Positions 34,393-46,494 of a stretch of 64,000 bases of DNA are shown here, in pieces; within the stretch, counting starts at the first letter, position 1; each line of letters begins with the position of its first letter. Origin of the DNA: Gammaproteobacteria bacterium (GTDB taxonomy: Bacteria > Pseudomonadota > Gammaproteobacteria > Granulosicoccales > Granulosicoccaceae); contig PDPU01000027.1 of the NCBI GenBank assembly GCA_002746645.1, forward strand, positions 30,234 to 94,233, read 5' to 3'. The translations under genes were made by a program, and so were the position numbers. The notes under the pieces were generated by a model. The model did not search any database, was not told where the DNA came from, and saw only the letters and a list, made by a program, of their open reading frames with translations.

Positions 34393-36735
34393 TCATGCCA
34401 GACGCACACCGGCCCGGGCATCGACATGACCGATCACCGCCGCAGAGCGGTAGCCGGCAACTGCCAGTGCTTCCAGTGCGGCATCCGCCTCAGCCGCGGG
34501 CAGCACACCGAGGTAGCCACCGCCGGTCTGTGGATCCACGAGCAGTGACAGTTCGCTCTCCGGCAATGCCGTTCCCGCCGGGTTCTCGATTGCCGCGAGC
34601 GCCTTTCGGTTCTCGTGCCACAGACTGCTCCGGATACCTGCCGCCGCAAGTTCGCGTGCCGTCGCGAAAACCGGCATGGCGGCGATGTCGAGCGTGATGC
34701 CAACGGCCGTGTCCGCTGCAAGACTGTCGCACAGGCGCCTGGCATGACCCAGCAGGCCGAAGCCCGTGATGTCGGTCATGGCGCTGGCACCGTGACGGCG
34801 GAGGATCCTTCCCGCCGGCAGGTTCGACTGCAGCATGGCCTCGAGCGCGGGTTGCAGATCGCGTCCGGCAGCCGCGCCACGCATGAAGCCGGCGAACAGC
34901 ACTCCGATACCGAGCGGCTGCGTCAGAATCAGGGCGTCGCCTGCCGTGACGCGCGATGCGTCGCTCCCGCCCGGCGAACCGCCGGAGCGACCTGACTCAT
35001 CCGGGGAATGCGAGCCTGCCGTTCCGGGCAGTGCATTCACCACCAGTGCCAGCGAGAGCGTCTCCGAAAAGGCGGTATGCCCACCGGCGAGCGCGAAGCC
35101 ATTGGCGGCAAGTTCACGATCGAGGCCGTGCATCACGCTCGTCAGGTCACGTTGTGCAACCGCGGGCACGGCATCGGCAAGACTGACGATGACCTGCGCG
35201 CTGTGGGGTTCGGCGGCCACGACGCCGATGTCACTGATGGCATGCAGCGCGGCGATACGCGCGAACAGCCAGGAGTCGTCGACAATGGCATTGATCTGGT
35301 CGACCGATTGCAGCAGGCGCGCGCGCCCGAGATCCAGAGCCGCAGCGTCGCCACCGGGCGCGTCGGCGGTGAATCCTGCCGGCAAGAGCGACAGTGAAGC
35401 CAGCACGCTGTCGAGTGCCTCAGCACCGAGCTTGGCACCGCAGCCCCGGCATCGCATGCCATCGATATCGTCGACATCGGCCGGCCCCTCACCGACCCCT
35501 GCGGGTGCGGTAGTCGCAGTGGTCACAGTGGTCGCAGTGGTCGCAGTGGTCGCAGTGGTCGCAGTGGGTGCGGCGGGCTGGATGATCTTTCGTTCCGTCC
35601 GCCCGGTTTCCATCACCGGCAGATCACGGAAGCGCTGCATGAAGCGCCGGTCGATATGATCCTTCCAGCGCCATACCCAGCCACCCTCGATCACCAGAGG
35701 CCCCCGCGTGCCAATGGCACGTTTCTCCCCGAGTGCCATGAGCACGAGGTTGTCTCGCTGCGGTCGGTACGGCTTGAGCGCCTGTCCCGTTGCCATGCGA
35801 CGCAGGTTCTCGAACAGGATCGGTGCCTGGCGCACCGCGTACACGCCGGCCTTGGGCACGGGTTTCTCGACGTGGCTGCCGGCATCACCCGCGGCGAACA
35901 CGAACGGGTGAGACACGCTCTGGAGGCAGTCGTTGGTGGCGATGAAACCACGCGCGCCGGTCGCCAGACCGGCCTTGCCGGGCCAGTCGGGACCACTCGC
36001 GGCCGTCACCCAGAGAATCGCATCGGCAGCTTGTCGACGGCCGTCCCGGGCGAGCAGAAGCCCCTCGCGCACGGCTTCCACATCAAAATCCGTCACGACG
36101 TTCACGTCGGCACGCCGGGCAGCGGCAAGAGCCCTTTCCCCGACGCGTTCGGGCCGGTCGGAGATCGGTCGCCGGCCACGAATGAGCCAGTGGAAGCCGG
36201 CCCCGGAATGCCGCAGCGCGTGCCGCGCCGCCAGCAGCAGTTCGAAGCCACCGGCGCCGGCACCCACCACGGCGATATTCCGGGGTTGCTCGGGCTGCGC
36301 CTGCAAGGTACGCCAGCGGTCGACGAGACCACTGACGGGCTTGACCGGCAGGACGTGCTCGCGCGCGCCCGGCACCGACAGGTCGGGGGTCGATCCGGTA
36401 TCGATCGACAGCAGGTCGAAGCCGACGGGCGGGCGGCCGTCATCGACCATCACTTCCCTGGCCTCGAGATCAAGCGCCGTGACCGTCGCGGTGATGAACC
36501 GTACCGAAGCCCAGTGGCACAGCCGCGCGAGATCGATATGCATCTCGTCATGGCGGTAGTGTCCCGCCAGGTAGCCCGGCAACATGCCGGAATAAGGGGT
36601 GTCGACGTCACTTGAAATCAGGGTCAGTCGCACACCCGGCAAGGGTTTCATGCCCCAGCGGCGAATCAGCAGGGCATGGCTGTGGCCACCGCCGACGAGC
36701 AGGATATCGAGTTCGATACGATCGGTCGAATTCAT
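34393..36735 (-). CDS. selD: SelD fused to a pyridine-nucleotide oxidoreductase domain
   Basis: 780 residues. The C-terminal part is selenide, water dikinase, which makes selenophosphate from selenide and ATP. The catalytic pair is Cys432 and Lys435 (RCRGCGAKLG), with Cys instead of selenocysteine, and Asp-rich metal motifs follow. The N-terminal half (about 1-380) is a NADH-dehydrogenase-like flavoprotein (ILLVGGGHSH, IAVVGAGAGGFELLLAAR, FVFAAGDAGSH). The linker is a T-T-A repeat (about residues 391-408) from a 9-bp DNA repeat. The fusion is known in several bacteria and may link selenide supply to a redox reaction. Its ATGA start overlaps the selU stop. Confidence 0.93.
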   Translation of the reverse strand: MNSTDRIELDILLVGGGHSHALLIRRWGMKPLPGVRLTLISSDVDTPYSGMLPGYLAGHYRHDEMHIDLARLCHWASVRFITATVTALDLEAREVMVDDGRPPVGFDLLSIDTGSTPDLSVPGAREHVLPVKPVSGLVDRWRTLQAQPEQPRNIAVVGAGAGGFELLLAARHALRHSGAGFHWLIRGRRPISDRPERVGERALAAARRADVNVVTDFDVEAVREGLLLARDGRRQAADAILWVTAASGPDWPGKAGLATGARGFIATNDCLQSVSHPFVFAAGDAGSHVEKPVPKAGVYAVRQAPILFENLRRMATGQALKPYRPQRDNLVLMALGEKRAIGTRGPLVIEGGWVWRWKDHIDRRFMQRFRDLPVMETGRTERKIIQPAAPTATTATTATTATTVTTATTAPAGVGEGPADVDDIDGMRCRGCGAKLGAEALDSVLASLSLLPAGFTADAPGGDAAALDLGRARLLQSVDQINAIVDDSWLFARIAALHAISDIGVVAAEPHSAQVIVSLADAVPAVAQRDLTSVMHGLDRELAANGFALAGGHTAFSETLSLALVVNALPGTAGSHSPDESGRSGGSPGGSDASRVTAGDALILTQPLGIGVLFAGFMRGAAAGRDLQPALEAMLQSNLPAGRILRRHGASAMTDITGFGLLGHARRLCDSLAADTAVGITLDIAAMPVFATARELAAAGIRSSLWHENRKALAAIENPAGTALPESELSLLVDPQTGGGYLGVLPAAEADAALEALAVAGYRSAAVIGHVDARAGVRLA
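35513..35566. repeat. 9-bp tandem repeat in the SelD linker
   Basis: Six units of gtcgcagtg (one variant, gtcacagtg) at 35513-35566, encoding the Thr/Ala linker between the two SelD domains. Confidence 0.88.
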
Positions 36736-37931
36736 GTGCCAGCGTTGCCGGCAGGTGCCAGGCCTGCAATGACCTCCGGCAGGATTGCCAGCAGGGTTTC
36801 CGCATCGCCCGATGCAAGCACGCGTGCCGACTTGCCGGCAATCTGATAGTCGTACATCGGATCGTAGTAGTGTTCGAGCAGCAGCGCAATGAAGGGCCGA
36901 TATGCGGCAACGCCCTCGCCGCGGCGGTGAGCCGCGAGCGCAACCTCGAGGTGCTGGCTGGCTTCATCGTGACGCAGGCCACCGAGACGCTTGCGAATGC
37001 GCGCCAGTGCGCCGCGATGGTGTTCGGCGTAGACCTCGAAACCCGCTGCCTCGCCATCTCGCGACTGAAAGCGCGCGAGAAGATCCCGCACATAGTCGTC
37101 GAGGCAGTTCTCGATACGTGCTTCGAGCGAGGCCTCGAGCAGCGCGATCGGCGCCTGCTGCATGGCCAGCTTGAGCGCTTCGGGCATGGCCACGCGCCCG
37201 ATCGTCTTCGCCTCGTCCTCGAGCACCAGCGCCCTGCCCTGGCCACCCCGCCGCAGCCAGTCGATGACCAGCGCGTGTTCGAAGTCGACGTTGCCGGGCT
37301 GCTCCGTCTCGATACCGCCGAAGCTCGAACCGCGATGCCGTGCGAGGCCTTCGAGATCCAGATCGATGAAGCCCGCATCGCCGTGGCGCGAGGCTGCTTT
37401 CGAGAGGCGCGACAGGAAGGCGGTCTTGCCCACACCCGTGCGCCCGCCGACCAGCAGCATGGGACTGGCGGCAAGATCATTCGCCAGGGTATCGATGCAG
37501 CGCCGCCGCAGCGCCTTGTAACCGCCACGGATGATCGGCACGGCGGCACCCGCATCGCCAAGCCACTGCTGCACGAGACGCGAACGAAGACCGCCCCGGA
37601 AGCAGTAGAACACGGCATCGGGATGGCGCTCGAGTTCGGCCAGCCAGGCGTTCAGGCGATTTTGCCGAACACTGCGGCTCAGAAGTTCTTCGCCGAGGCC
37701 AATGGCGGCGTCCTGCCCCGCTTCCTTGTAGCGCACCCCGACAAGATGCCGCTCGCGATCGTCCAGCAGCGGCAGGTTGACGGCCGCGGGAAAGGCCCCG
37801 CGCCGGAATTCCACCGGCGCACGCACATCGACCAGGGGTCTGTCTGCGAGCAGCAGTGGCAGCGCATCACCGATGACTTCGCCACCACCCTGCGGCATGC
37901 GGAACAGCGGCGCCTGTGCGCAAGTCGCCAT
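36732..37931 (-). CDS. selU: tRNA 2-selenouridine synthase SelU/MnmH
   Basis: 399 residues. It replaces sulfur with selenium at wobble 2-thiouridine of tRNA, using selenophosphate from SelD. The N-terminal rhodanese domain carries the catalytic Cys110 (FYCFRGGLRS). The P-loop domain has GGRTGVGKT (162-170). It is the gene directly upstream of selD with a four-base overlap, so selenium supply and use are coupled. No selA/selB or SECIS was seen here, so this tRNA modification is the only selenium sink evident in the window. Confidence 0.95.
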   Translation of the reverse strand: MATCAQAPLFRMPQGGGEVIGDALPLLLADRPLVDVRAPVEFRRGAFPAAVNLPLLDDRERHLVGVRYKEAGQDAAIGLGEELLSRSVRQNRLNAWLAELERHPDAVFYCFRGGLRSRLVQQWLGDAGAAVPIIRGGYKALRRRCIDTLANDLAASPMLLVGGRTGVGKTAFLSRLSKAASRHGDAGFIDLDLEGLARHRGSSFGGIETEQPGNVDFEHALVIDWLRRGGQGRALVLEDEAKTIGRVAMPEALKLAMQQAPIALLEASLEARIENCLDDYVRDLLARFQSRDGEAAGFEVYAEHHRGALARIRKRLGGLRHDEASQHLEVALAAHRRGEGVAAYRPFIALLLEHYYDPMYDYQIAGKSARVLASGDAETLLAILPEVIAGLAPAGNAGT

Positions 37932-37968
37932 CAGGCAAAGGCCCGTTCCACTGCCGACGTGCCGGAAA

Positions 37969-40371
<2,403 letters not shown>

Positions 40372-40375
<4 letters not shown>

Positions 40376-41499
40376 GCAGGCTCCACGTCATCGACCGAGC
40401 GGAATCTGAGCCACGCGCGCACCACCATCGGACGCAGCATGAGTGCCAGCGCCCCGCTGAAGAGGATGATGAGCCCCTGAATGGCGACCACCATTTCGCG
40501 CGTGATCTTCGGTATTTCGAACTCGAGTTCGGCACCGCCCTGATAGAGCACGCCGAAAAGCAGGCTTGCCATGATGATGCCCACCGGGTGGTTCCGGCCC
40601 ATGAGCGCGACCGCGATGCCGGTGAAGCCGTAACCTGCCGTGAAGTTCAGGAGCAGACGGTGATGCACCCCCATGATCTCGTTGACGGCCACGAAACCGG
40701 CAAGCGCACCGGAGATGCACATGGCGATGATGATGACGCGCTTCGGGCGGATGCCGGCGTAGCGCGCGGCGCCTTCGCTCTGCCCGGCCGTGCGCAGTTC
40801 GTAGCCCCAGCGGGTGCGCCAGATGTAGAGCCAGACGAGCAGGCAGCAGAGCAGCGCGAACAGGAAGGAGGCGTTCAGCGGCGTGCGCGTGATCTCGATG
40901 CCGAAGGGCGCGAGCATCTCGTGCATGAAGGGCATCCAGCCGGCCTCGTCGAAGAGGCGTGTTTCGGGCGACATCTGTCCCGTCTTGATCAGCACCTTGA
41001 CGAGGAGATACACCATGATCGAACTTGCAATGAAGTTGAACATGATGGTGGTGATGACGATGTGACTGCCCCGATAGGCCTGCAGCCAGGCCGGAATGAA
41101 GGCCCATGCCGCACCGGCGAGTCCGGCCGCGGCAATGCCGACGGGAACGAGCAGGATGGGTGGCAGCACGCTGTCGAGCGCGAGAAAGACCAGACCGACC
41201 CCGAGCCCGCCGATGTAGGCCTGACCTTCGCCACCGATGTTGAAGAGGCTGGCATGAAAGGCGACCGCCACGGCAAGACCCGTGAAGATGAAGTTGGTGG
41301 TGTAGTAGAGCGTGTAACCGATGGCTTCGTCGTAGCCGAAGGCCCCACGGAGCATGATGCCCACGGCCTCGATCGGGTTGACGCCGATCGCGAACATGAT
41401 GAGCCCCGAGAAGAACAGCGCCAGCGCGAGATTCAGAATCGGGATGAGGCCGATTTCGAGCCAGGCGGGCAGGGCAATGGCGTGGGTATTGATGCTCAT
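40372..41499 (-). CDS. Nucleoside-type ABC transporter permease (BMP system, first permease)
   Basis: 375 residues, NupP-like. Family segments are AVAVAFHASLFNIGGEGQAYIGGLGVG, GSHIVITTIMFNFIASSIMVYLL and GYGFTGIAVALMGRNHPVGIIMASLLFG. About ten hydrophobic helices are visible. Its start shares one base with the stop of the ATPase gene, a tight operon. Confidence 0.92.
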
Positions 41500-43238
41500 C
41501 AGGGGTTGTCACCTGCCGATGGTGAATCACTGCCGAGATCGTAGTCGAGCGAGGCACTGGCGCCGCCAGGGCCGGCACGCAACGCTTCGGCATGCATGTC
41601 CATGTCCGTGCCGTTCGCCGCCGCTACCGCACCCTCGCCCTGCCAGGCATTGGCCATCATGAGCCCGAGCGTGGTCTTGTCGGCATCGGCCCCGGCCATC
41701 TCGCCGACGATGCGTCCTTCGTACATGACGATGATGCGGTCGGAGAGCGCCATGATCTCGTCGAGTTCGACCGAGACGAGCAGGATGGCACACCCGGCAT
41801 CGCGCATCTCGACGAGACGCTCGTGAATGAGTTCGATGGCGCCGATGTCGACCCCTCGTGTGGGTTGACCGACCAGCAGTACTTCCGGCGCGCGCTCGAT
41901 TTCGCGGGCAAGGATCAGTTTCTGCTGGTTGCCTCCCGAGAACGAAGCCGACTTCAGATGCGGATCGGGCGGACGCACGTCGAAGCCGTTCATGAGTTCC
42001 TGGCAGTGATCGCGAATGGTGCCGAGTTGCAGCAGCCCGCCGTGCGTGAAATCGGCATGGTCCTGATAGCCGAGAATCGAGGATTCGGAGGCCGAGAAAC
42101 GCCGCACGAGTCCGAGTTTGAGACGATCCTCGGGCACGTGGTTGACCTGATGATCGCGCAGCATGGCAGGATCGGTCGGTGTTTCTGCGGTCACGGTCAC
42201 GTCGTTGATCTCGTATTCGCCGGCACTCGGCGAGCGCATGCCGGCCAGCGTTTCGAGGAGCGCGCTCTGACCGTTGCCGGCAACGCCCGCCACACCGAGA
42301 ATCTCGCCGTGACGCACCTCGAAGGAAACGCCCTTGAGGCGCTTGCTGCCGCGGTTGTCGATGACCTCGAGATTGCGTACGGCAAGGCCCACCTCGGCCG
42401 AAGGTGGCAGTGGTGTGGCACGATGGAAATTTCGCGTCTCGAGCTTGCGGCCCACCATGAGTTCGGCCAGTTCACTCATGCTCGTGGCGTCGGTGCGCCG
42501 GTGCGCCACCATCTGTCCGTGACGCAATACGGACACGTTGTCGCAGATGTCCATGATCTCGCGGAGCTTGTGCGTGATCAGGATGACGGTGACACCGCGC
42601 TCGCGCAGGGAATCGAGCACGTTGAAGAGCTGATCGGCCTCCTGCGGCGTCAGTACACCCGTGGGCTCGTCGAGGATCAGGATGTCGGCGTGACGATAGA
42701 GCGCCTTGAGGATCTCGGTGCGCTGGTGTGCGCCCACCGGCAACTCCGCCATGGTCTGTTCGAGATCGACACCGAGCTGGTAGGTGTCGGCGAGGCGCTT
42801 GAGTTCCTTGCGCGCATCCTTCGCGCTCGGCCGGATCAGCAGGTGATCTTCGGCACCGAGCATGACGTTCTCGACCACGGTGAAGGTCTCGACCAGCATG
42901 AAGTGCTGATGCACCATGCCGATGCCTGCGGCGATGGCATCGCGCGAATTGTGGATGGCCACTTTCCGGCCGTTGATGAGGATGTCACCCGAATCGGCCT
43001 GGTAGAAGCCGTAGAGGATGCTCATCAGGGTGGATTTCCCCGCCCCGTTTTCGCCGACGATGCCGTGGATGGTGCCGCGCGGCACCTTGAGGTTGATGTT
43101 CTGGTTGGCCTTGACCGCACCGAAGCGTTTGGAAATGCCGCGCAACTCGATGGCCAGATCGTCGGCCGAAGGCCCCGCCAGCCCGCCGGGGGGAATGGCA
43201 TCTTCCATGTTGTCGGGCTCGGCCATCGTAGCGATCAC
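41499..43238 (-). CDS. Nucleoside-type ABC transporter ATPase (two nucleotide-binding domains)
   Basis: 579 residues with two fused ATPase halves, as in NupO/YufO and sugar transporters. First half: Walker A GENGAGKST and LDEPTGVLTPQEA, with the signature region LPVGAHQRTEI degraded as usual. Second half: GVAGVAGNGQSALLETLAGM in place of Walker A, signature SFSGGNQQKLILARE, and Walker B-like LLVGQPTRGVDIGA. A low-complexity Ala/Asp-rich C-terminal tail (about 60 residues) is unusual. It energises the two permeases downstream. Confidence 0.93.
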   Translation of the reverse strand: MIATMAEPDNMEDAIPPGGLAGPSADDLAIELRGISKRFGAVKANQNINLKVPRGTIHGIVGENGAGKSTLMSILYGFYQADSGDILINGRKVAIHNSRDAIAAGIGMVHQHFMLVETFTVVENVMLGAEDHLLIRPSAKDARKELKRLADTYQLGVDLEQTMAELPVGAHQRTEILKALYRHADILILDEPTGVLTPQEADQLFNVLDSLRERGVTVILITHKLREIMDICDNVSVLRHGQMVAHRRTDATSMSELAELMVGRKLETRNFHRATPLPPSAEVGLAVRNLEVIDNRGSKRLKGVSFEVRHGEILGVAGVAGNGQSALLETLAGMRSPSAGEYEINDVTVTAETPTDPAMLRDHQVNHVPEDRLKLGLVRRFSASESSILGYQDHADFTHGGLLQLGTIRDHCQELMNGFDVRPPDPHLKSASFSGGNQQKLILAREIERAPEVLLVGQPTRGVDIGAIELIHERLVEMRDAGCAILLVSVELDEIMALSDRIIVMYEGRIVGEMAGADADKTTLGLMMANAWQGEGAVAAANGTDMDMHAEALRAGPGGASASLDYDLGSDSPSAGDNP

Positions 43239-43271
43239 ATCGTTTCGATCAAGCGGTTGCGATGACGATGC

Positions 43272-43290
43272 GCGGTGGCAGACACACCGC
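43272..43290. other. Intercistronic stem-loop between the binding-protein and ATPase genes
   Basis: GCGGTG (43272-43277), 7-base loop, CACCGC (43285-43290). It lies in the 90-bp gap of the transporter operon and may stabilise the upstream message or limit read-through, as is common after binding-protein genes. Confidence 0.4.
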
Positions 43291-43328
43291 CAGGCACCGT
43301 GACATCGACGGAATCAACACTGCGCAAC

Positions 43329-44333
43329 TCAGTAGTCGCAGCTGCTGGTTTCGGAGTAGTCATGCACCTTGAGCTCACCACTGGCAATGGCCGCCGACGC
43401 CTCTTCGACAGCCGCCTTCATCTCGTCGGTGATCAGCGATTCATTGTGCTCGTCAAGCGCCCAGTCGACACCGCCTTCGGCCAGACCAAGCACTTCGATG
43501 CCGGGCTCCCAGGTGCCTTCCAGGGCGCTCTGGAAGCTGTGCTCGGTGGCCACGTCCACGCGCTTGATCATCGACGTGAGCATTGTACCCGGGTGCAGGT
43601 AGTTCTGGTTCGAATCCACGCCGATGGCAAGCTTGCCGGCATCGGCTGCCGCCTGATAGACACCGACGCCCGTGCCGCCGGCCGCCGCGTAGATGACATC
43701 AACACCACGATCGAACTGACCCTTGGCCAGTTCGCCACCGCGGCCCGGATCGTTCCAGGCGGCCGGTGTCGTGCCGGTCATGTTCTGGATGACCTTGGCC
43801 GAAGGGTTGGCGTGCTTGACACCCTGCTCGTAACCACAGGCGAAACGGCGAATGAGCGGGATATCCATGCCGCCGACAAAACCGACCTTGCCCGTTTCGG
43901 ATGCCATGGCCGCGAGGATGCCGACGAGAAAGGAACCTTCCTCCTCCCTGAACAGCACCGACTTGACGTTCGGCAGATCGACCACGCCGTCGATGAGCGT
44001 GAAACGGACGTCGGGAAATTCCCTGGCGACGGTTTCCATCGGCCCGGCCTGAGCGAAACCCACGCCGAGAATCGGGTCGGCGCCACGCTGGGCCATGCGG
44101 CGGAGCGCCTGCTCCCGCTGGGTTTCGTTGGTGACTTCGAATTCGCGGTAGTCGATGTCGTTCGCTTCCTTGAAGCGCTCGACGCCTTCGTGCACGCTCT
44201 GGTTGAAGGACTTGTCGAACTTGCCGCCCATGTCGAAGACCACGGCAGGTTTGAAGTCGTCGGCCTGAACGAGGGACGCGCCGAGGAGCGCAACACCGCC
44301 GCACACGGCAGCACCAAGACGGGAAAGGGTCAT
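43329..44333 (-). CDS. BMP-family nucleoside-binding periplasmic protein
   Basis: 334 residues. Signal peptide with cleavage after SLVQA|DDF; there is no lipobox Cys, unlike most BMP lipoproteins. BMP-family motifs: FDMGGKFDKSFNQSVHEG, GVGFAQAG, FTLIDGVVD, SFLVGILAAMASETGKVGFVGGMD, DVIYAAAGGTGVGVYQAA. These residues line a nucleoside site in PnrA-type proteins. GAGGA precedes ATG 44333. First gene of the transporter operon. Confidence 0.93.
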   Translation of the reverse strand: MTLSRLGAAVCGGVALLGASLVQADDFKPAVVFDMGGKFDKSFNQSVHEGVERFKEANDIDYREFEVTNETQREQALRRMAQRGADPILGVGFAQAGPMETVAREFPDVRFTLIDGVVDLPNVKSVLFREEEGSFLVGILAAMASETGKVGFVGGMDIPLIRRFACGYEQGVKHANPSAKVIQNMTGTTPAAWNDPGRGGELAKGQFDRGVDVIYAAAGGTGVGVYQAAADAGKLAIGVDSNQNYLHPGTMLTSMIKRVDVATEHSFQSALEGTWEPGIEVLGLAEGGVDWALDEHNESLITDEMKAAVEEASAAIASGELKVHDYSETSSCDY

Positions 44334-44376
44334 GAAGGTTTCCTCAGGGAAGGTAACGTGCAATGAATGGCGGCCG

Positions 44377-44400
44377 GACGACAAGCGAGACGACAAGCGC
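44377..44400. repeat. 12-bp direct repeat upstream of the BMP operon
   Basis: GACGACAAGCGA then GACGACAAGCGC back to back, 44 bp before the binding-protein start. A candidate regulator site or a chance duplication. Confidence 0.5.
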
Positions 44401-44425
44401 GGCACGCTGGTTCCGCCCGAGTCTA

Positions 44426-44731
44426 TCATGCGGCACTCTCCGCCTTCTCCGCCGCGCGTCCGAGAATGTCCGCCAGTTCGGCGAAGCTGTCCTTGTACCA
44501 GTAGGGCGTGGTTTCGGGGCTCTGCGGATTCGCTTCGTTGACACCGAAATCCAGCCCCTTCTCGGTCACCACCTTGTACTGCTTCATGACACCGGGCCGG
44601 GTCGAACTCTCGCGACTCACCTCTTCGAGATAGCCGAGCGATAGCAGCAGCTTGTTGGCCTTGACCGCCGAAATGCCCACATCGTGTGCTTTCAGCAGTT
44701 TCGTCAGTGATTCAACGTCATTTCCCTTCAT
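44426..44731 (-). CDS. Small conserved protein, winged-helix-like
   Basis: 101 residues, not assigned. The first half (SLTKLLKAHDVGISAVKANKLLLSLGYLEEVSR) looks like a helix-turn-helix or winged-helix fold as in phage antirepressor KilAC-type C-termini. The second half (YKVVTEKGLDFGVNEANPQSPETTPYWY) is typical of a small family in proteobacteria. No partner is evident. The ATG start is in frame and plausible. Confidence 0.7.
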   Translation of the reverse strand: MKGNDVESLTKLLKAHDVGISAVKANKLLLSLGYLEEVSRESSTRPGVMKQYKVVTEKGLDFGVNEANPQSPETTPYWYKDSFAELADILGRAAEKAESAA

Positions 44732-44798
44732 GTCTCACCTCGTGCTTTTCGCGGCATTCATGCCGACTGCGCCGCTGCCCTCGCCTCGTGAACGCAGA

Positions 44799-46448
44799 TC
44801 AGGCACGCTGTTCGAGACGCACTTCCATGACGCCTTCGCCGCGATGCCGCGCCACGTAGCTGGCCGGCAGGAAGGTCTCGGCCGAACTCTCGGCCATCTG
44901 CTGCTGAAACTCGGGCGGCCAGGGCTCCTCGAGCAGCGAGCCCACGGGCAGATACTCGAAGAGTTCATCATACCGCCGTATCTCGCGCTGTCCAGTGCGG
45001 CGGTAGACGTGGGTACGGTTGAGATCGGCTGCCGAGCGAAGACCCGCAGCGGCCAGCATCTCGCCAAGGCGTGCGATGGTCTCGTCGTGAAAGGCACACA
45101 CTCGTTCGCTCTTGTCGTTGACGACGAGGCCAGACGCGAGTTCCGGATCCTGCGTGGCGATGCCGGTGGGGCAGTGGTTGGTGTTGCAGATCAGCGACTG
45201 TACGCAGCCAAGCGAGAGCATGAAGCCGCGTGCGCTGTTGCACATGTCGGCACCCAGCGCCATGTTCCGCGCCATGTCGAACGCGGTGAACACGCGCCCC
45301 GAGGCAATCACGCGGATGTGCCGCTTGAGATCGAAGCCCGTCAGGCAGTCGCAGACGAAAGCCAGTGCATCCCTGAGCGGCATGCCCACCGAGTTGGTGA
45401 ACTCGAGCGGTGCGGCCCCGGTGCCACCCTCGCCGCCGTCGACGGTGATGAAGTCGGGGCGGATGCCCGTGGCCACCATGGCCTTGCAGATGGCGACCAC
45501 TTCGCTCTCGCGCCCCACACAGAGTTTGAAACCGATGGGCTTGCCGTCGGAGAGTTCTCGCAGCGTCTGCACGAACTCCAGCAGTTCGACCGGCGTGCCG
45601 AAGGCCTTGTGCCGCGGCGGCGAATCCACCGTGGTGCCGGGCTCGACACCGCGTGCGGCAGCGATCTCGATGGTGTTCTTGACGCCGGGAAGAATGCCAC
45701 CATGGCCTGGCTTCGCACCCTGCGAGAGCTTGATCTCGATCATCCGGATCTGTTCAAGTGCGGCGGTGCGCCGGAAGGCCTCGGCATCGAAACCGCCATC
45801 GGCGGCGCGACAGCCGAAATACCCCGTACCGACCTGCCAGATGATGTCGCCACCCCCTTCGAGGTGATAACGCGACACACCCCCTTCGCCCGTGTTGTGC
45901 GCGAAGCCACCGGCCGCAGCACCCCGGTTCAGCGCAAGGATGGCGTTGGGGCTCAGGGCACCGAAACTCATGGCGCTGATGTTCAGCACGCTGGCCGAAT
46001 ACGGCTGCCTGCAGTCGGGGCCACCGACGACGACGCGCAGGTCGCCGGCCTCTCCGAGATGCCGGACCGCGCCGATCGAGTGCGAGAGCCACTCGTAGCC
46101 ATCCGCATAGGTATCGATGCGGGTGCCGAAGGGCACGGTGTCGCTGACACTCTTGGCTCGCTGATAGACCACCGAGCGGTACATGCGCGACACCGGTGCG
46201 CCATCGGTGTCGGATTCGAAGAGGTACTGACGGAGAAACGGCCGCAGACTCTCGAGCAACCAGCGCCCACGGCTCAGGAGCGGAAAGTTTCGCCGCAGCG
46301 AATGCTCCTGCTGGGTCATGTCGTGGATGCCCACCCCGATCAGCGGCAGGGCCAGCAGATACAACCACCAGAAACCCGATCGGAACACACCGGCAAGGCC
46401 GATGAAGACGATGACGGCGATCGACCAGACAACGAACTGTTTACGCAC
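44799..46448 (-). CDS. Membrane-anchored FMN-binding glutamate-synthase-family protein
   Basis: 549 residues. Two N-terminal membrane helices (FVVWSIAVIVFIGLAGVF, WWLYLLALPLIGVGI) precede a domain equivalent to the FMN/iron-sulfur central part of glutamate synthase. Key patterns: ISAMSFGALSPNAILALNRGAAAGGFAHNTGEGGVS, IEIKLSQGAKPGHGGILPG, ITVDGGEGGTGAAPLEF, and CNSARGFMLSLGCVQSLICNTNHCPTG for the 3Fe-4S cluster. No glutaminase domain is present. The true substrate of this stand-alone group is not known. GTG 46448 is used; an upstream ATG would run into the amidotransferase gene. Confidence 0.88.
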   Translation of the reverse strand: MRKQFVVWSIAVIVFIGLAGVFRSGFWWLYLLALPLIGVGIHDMTQQEHSLRRNFPLLSRGRWLLESLRPFLRQYLFESDTDGAPVSRMYRSVVYQRAKSVSDTVPFGTRIDTYADGYEWLSHSIGAVRHLGEAGDLRVVVGGPDCRQPYSASVLNISAMSFGALSPNAILALNRGAAAGGFAHNTGEGGVSRYHLEGGGDIIWQVGTGYFGCRAADGGFDAEAFRRTAALEQIRMIEIKLSQGAKPGHGGILPGVKNTIEIAAARGVEPGTTVDSPPRHKAFGTPVELLEFVQTLRELSDGKPIGFKLCVGRESEVVAICKAMVATGIRPDFITVDGGEGGTGAAPLEFTNSVGMPLRDALAFVCDCLTGFDLKRHIRVIASGRVFTAFDMARNMALGADMCNSARGFMLSLGCVQSLICNTNHCPTGIATQDPELASGLVVNDKSERVCAFHDETIARLGEMLAAAGLRSAADLNRTHVYRRTGQREIRRYDELFEYLPVGSLLEEPWPPEFQQQMAESSAETFLPASYVARHRGEGVMEVRLEQRA

Positions 46449-46494
46449 GGCGGGCAGTTTCCGATAAGGACACCCCGCATTGTGCCCACCCCTC

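Noticed and set aside
41592..43265. 557-codon plus-strand open frame opposite the ABC ATPase
   Set aside because: Shadow of the ATPase gene, which has two full sets of nucleotide-binding motifs.
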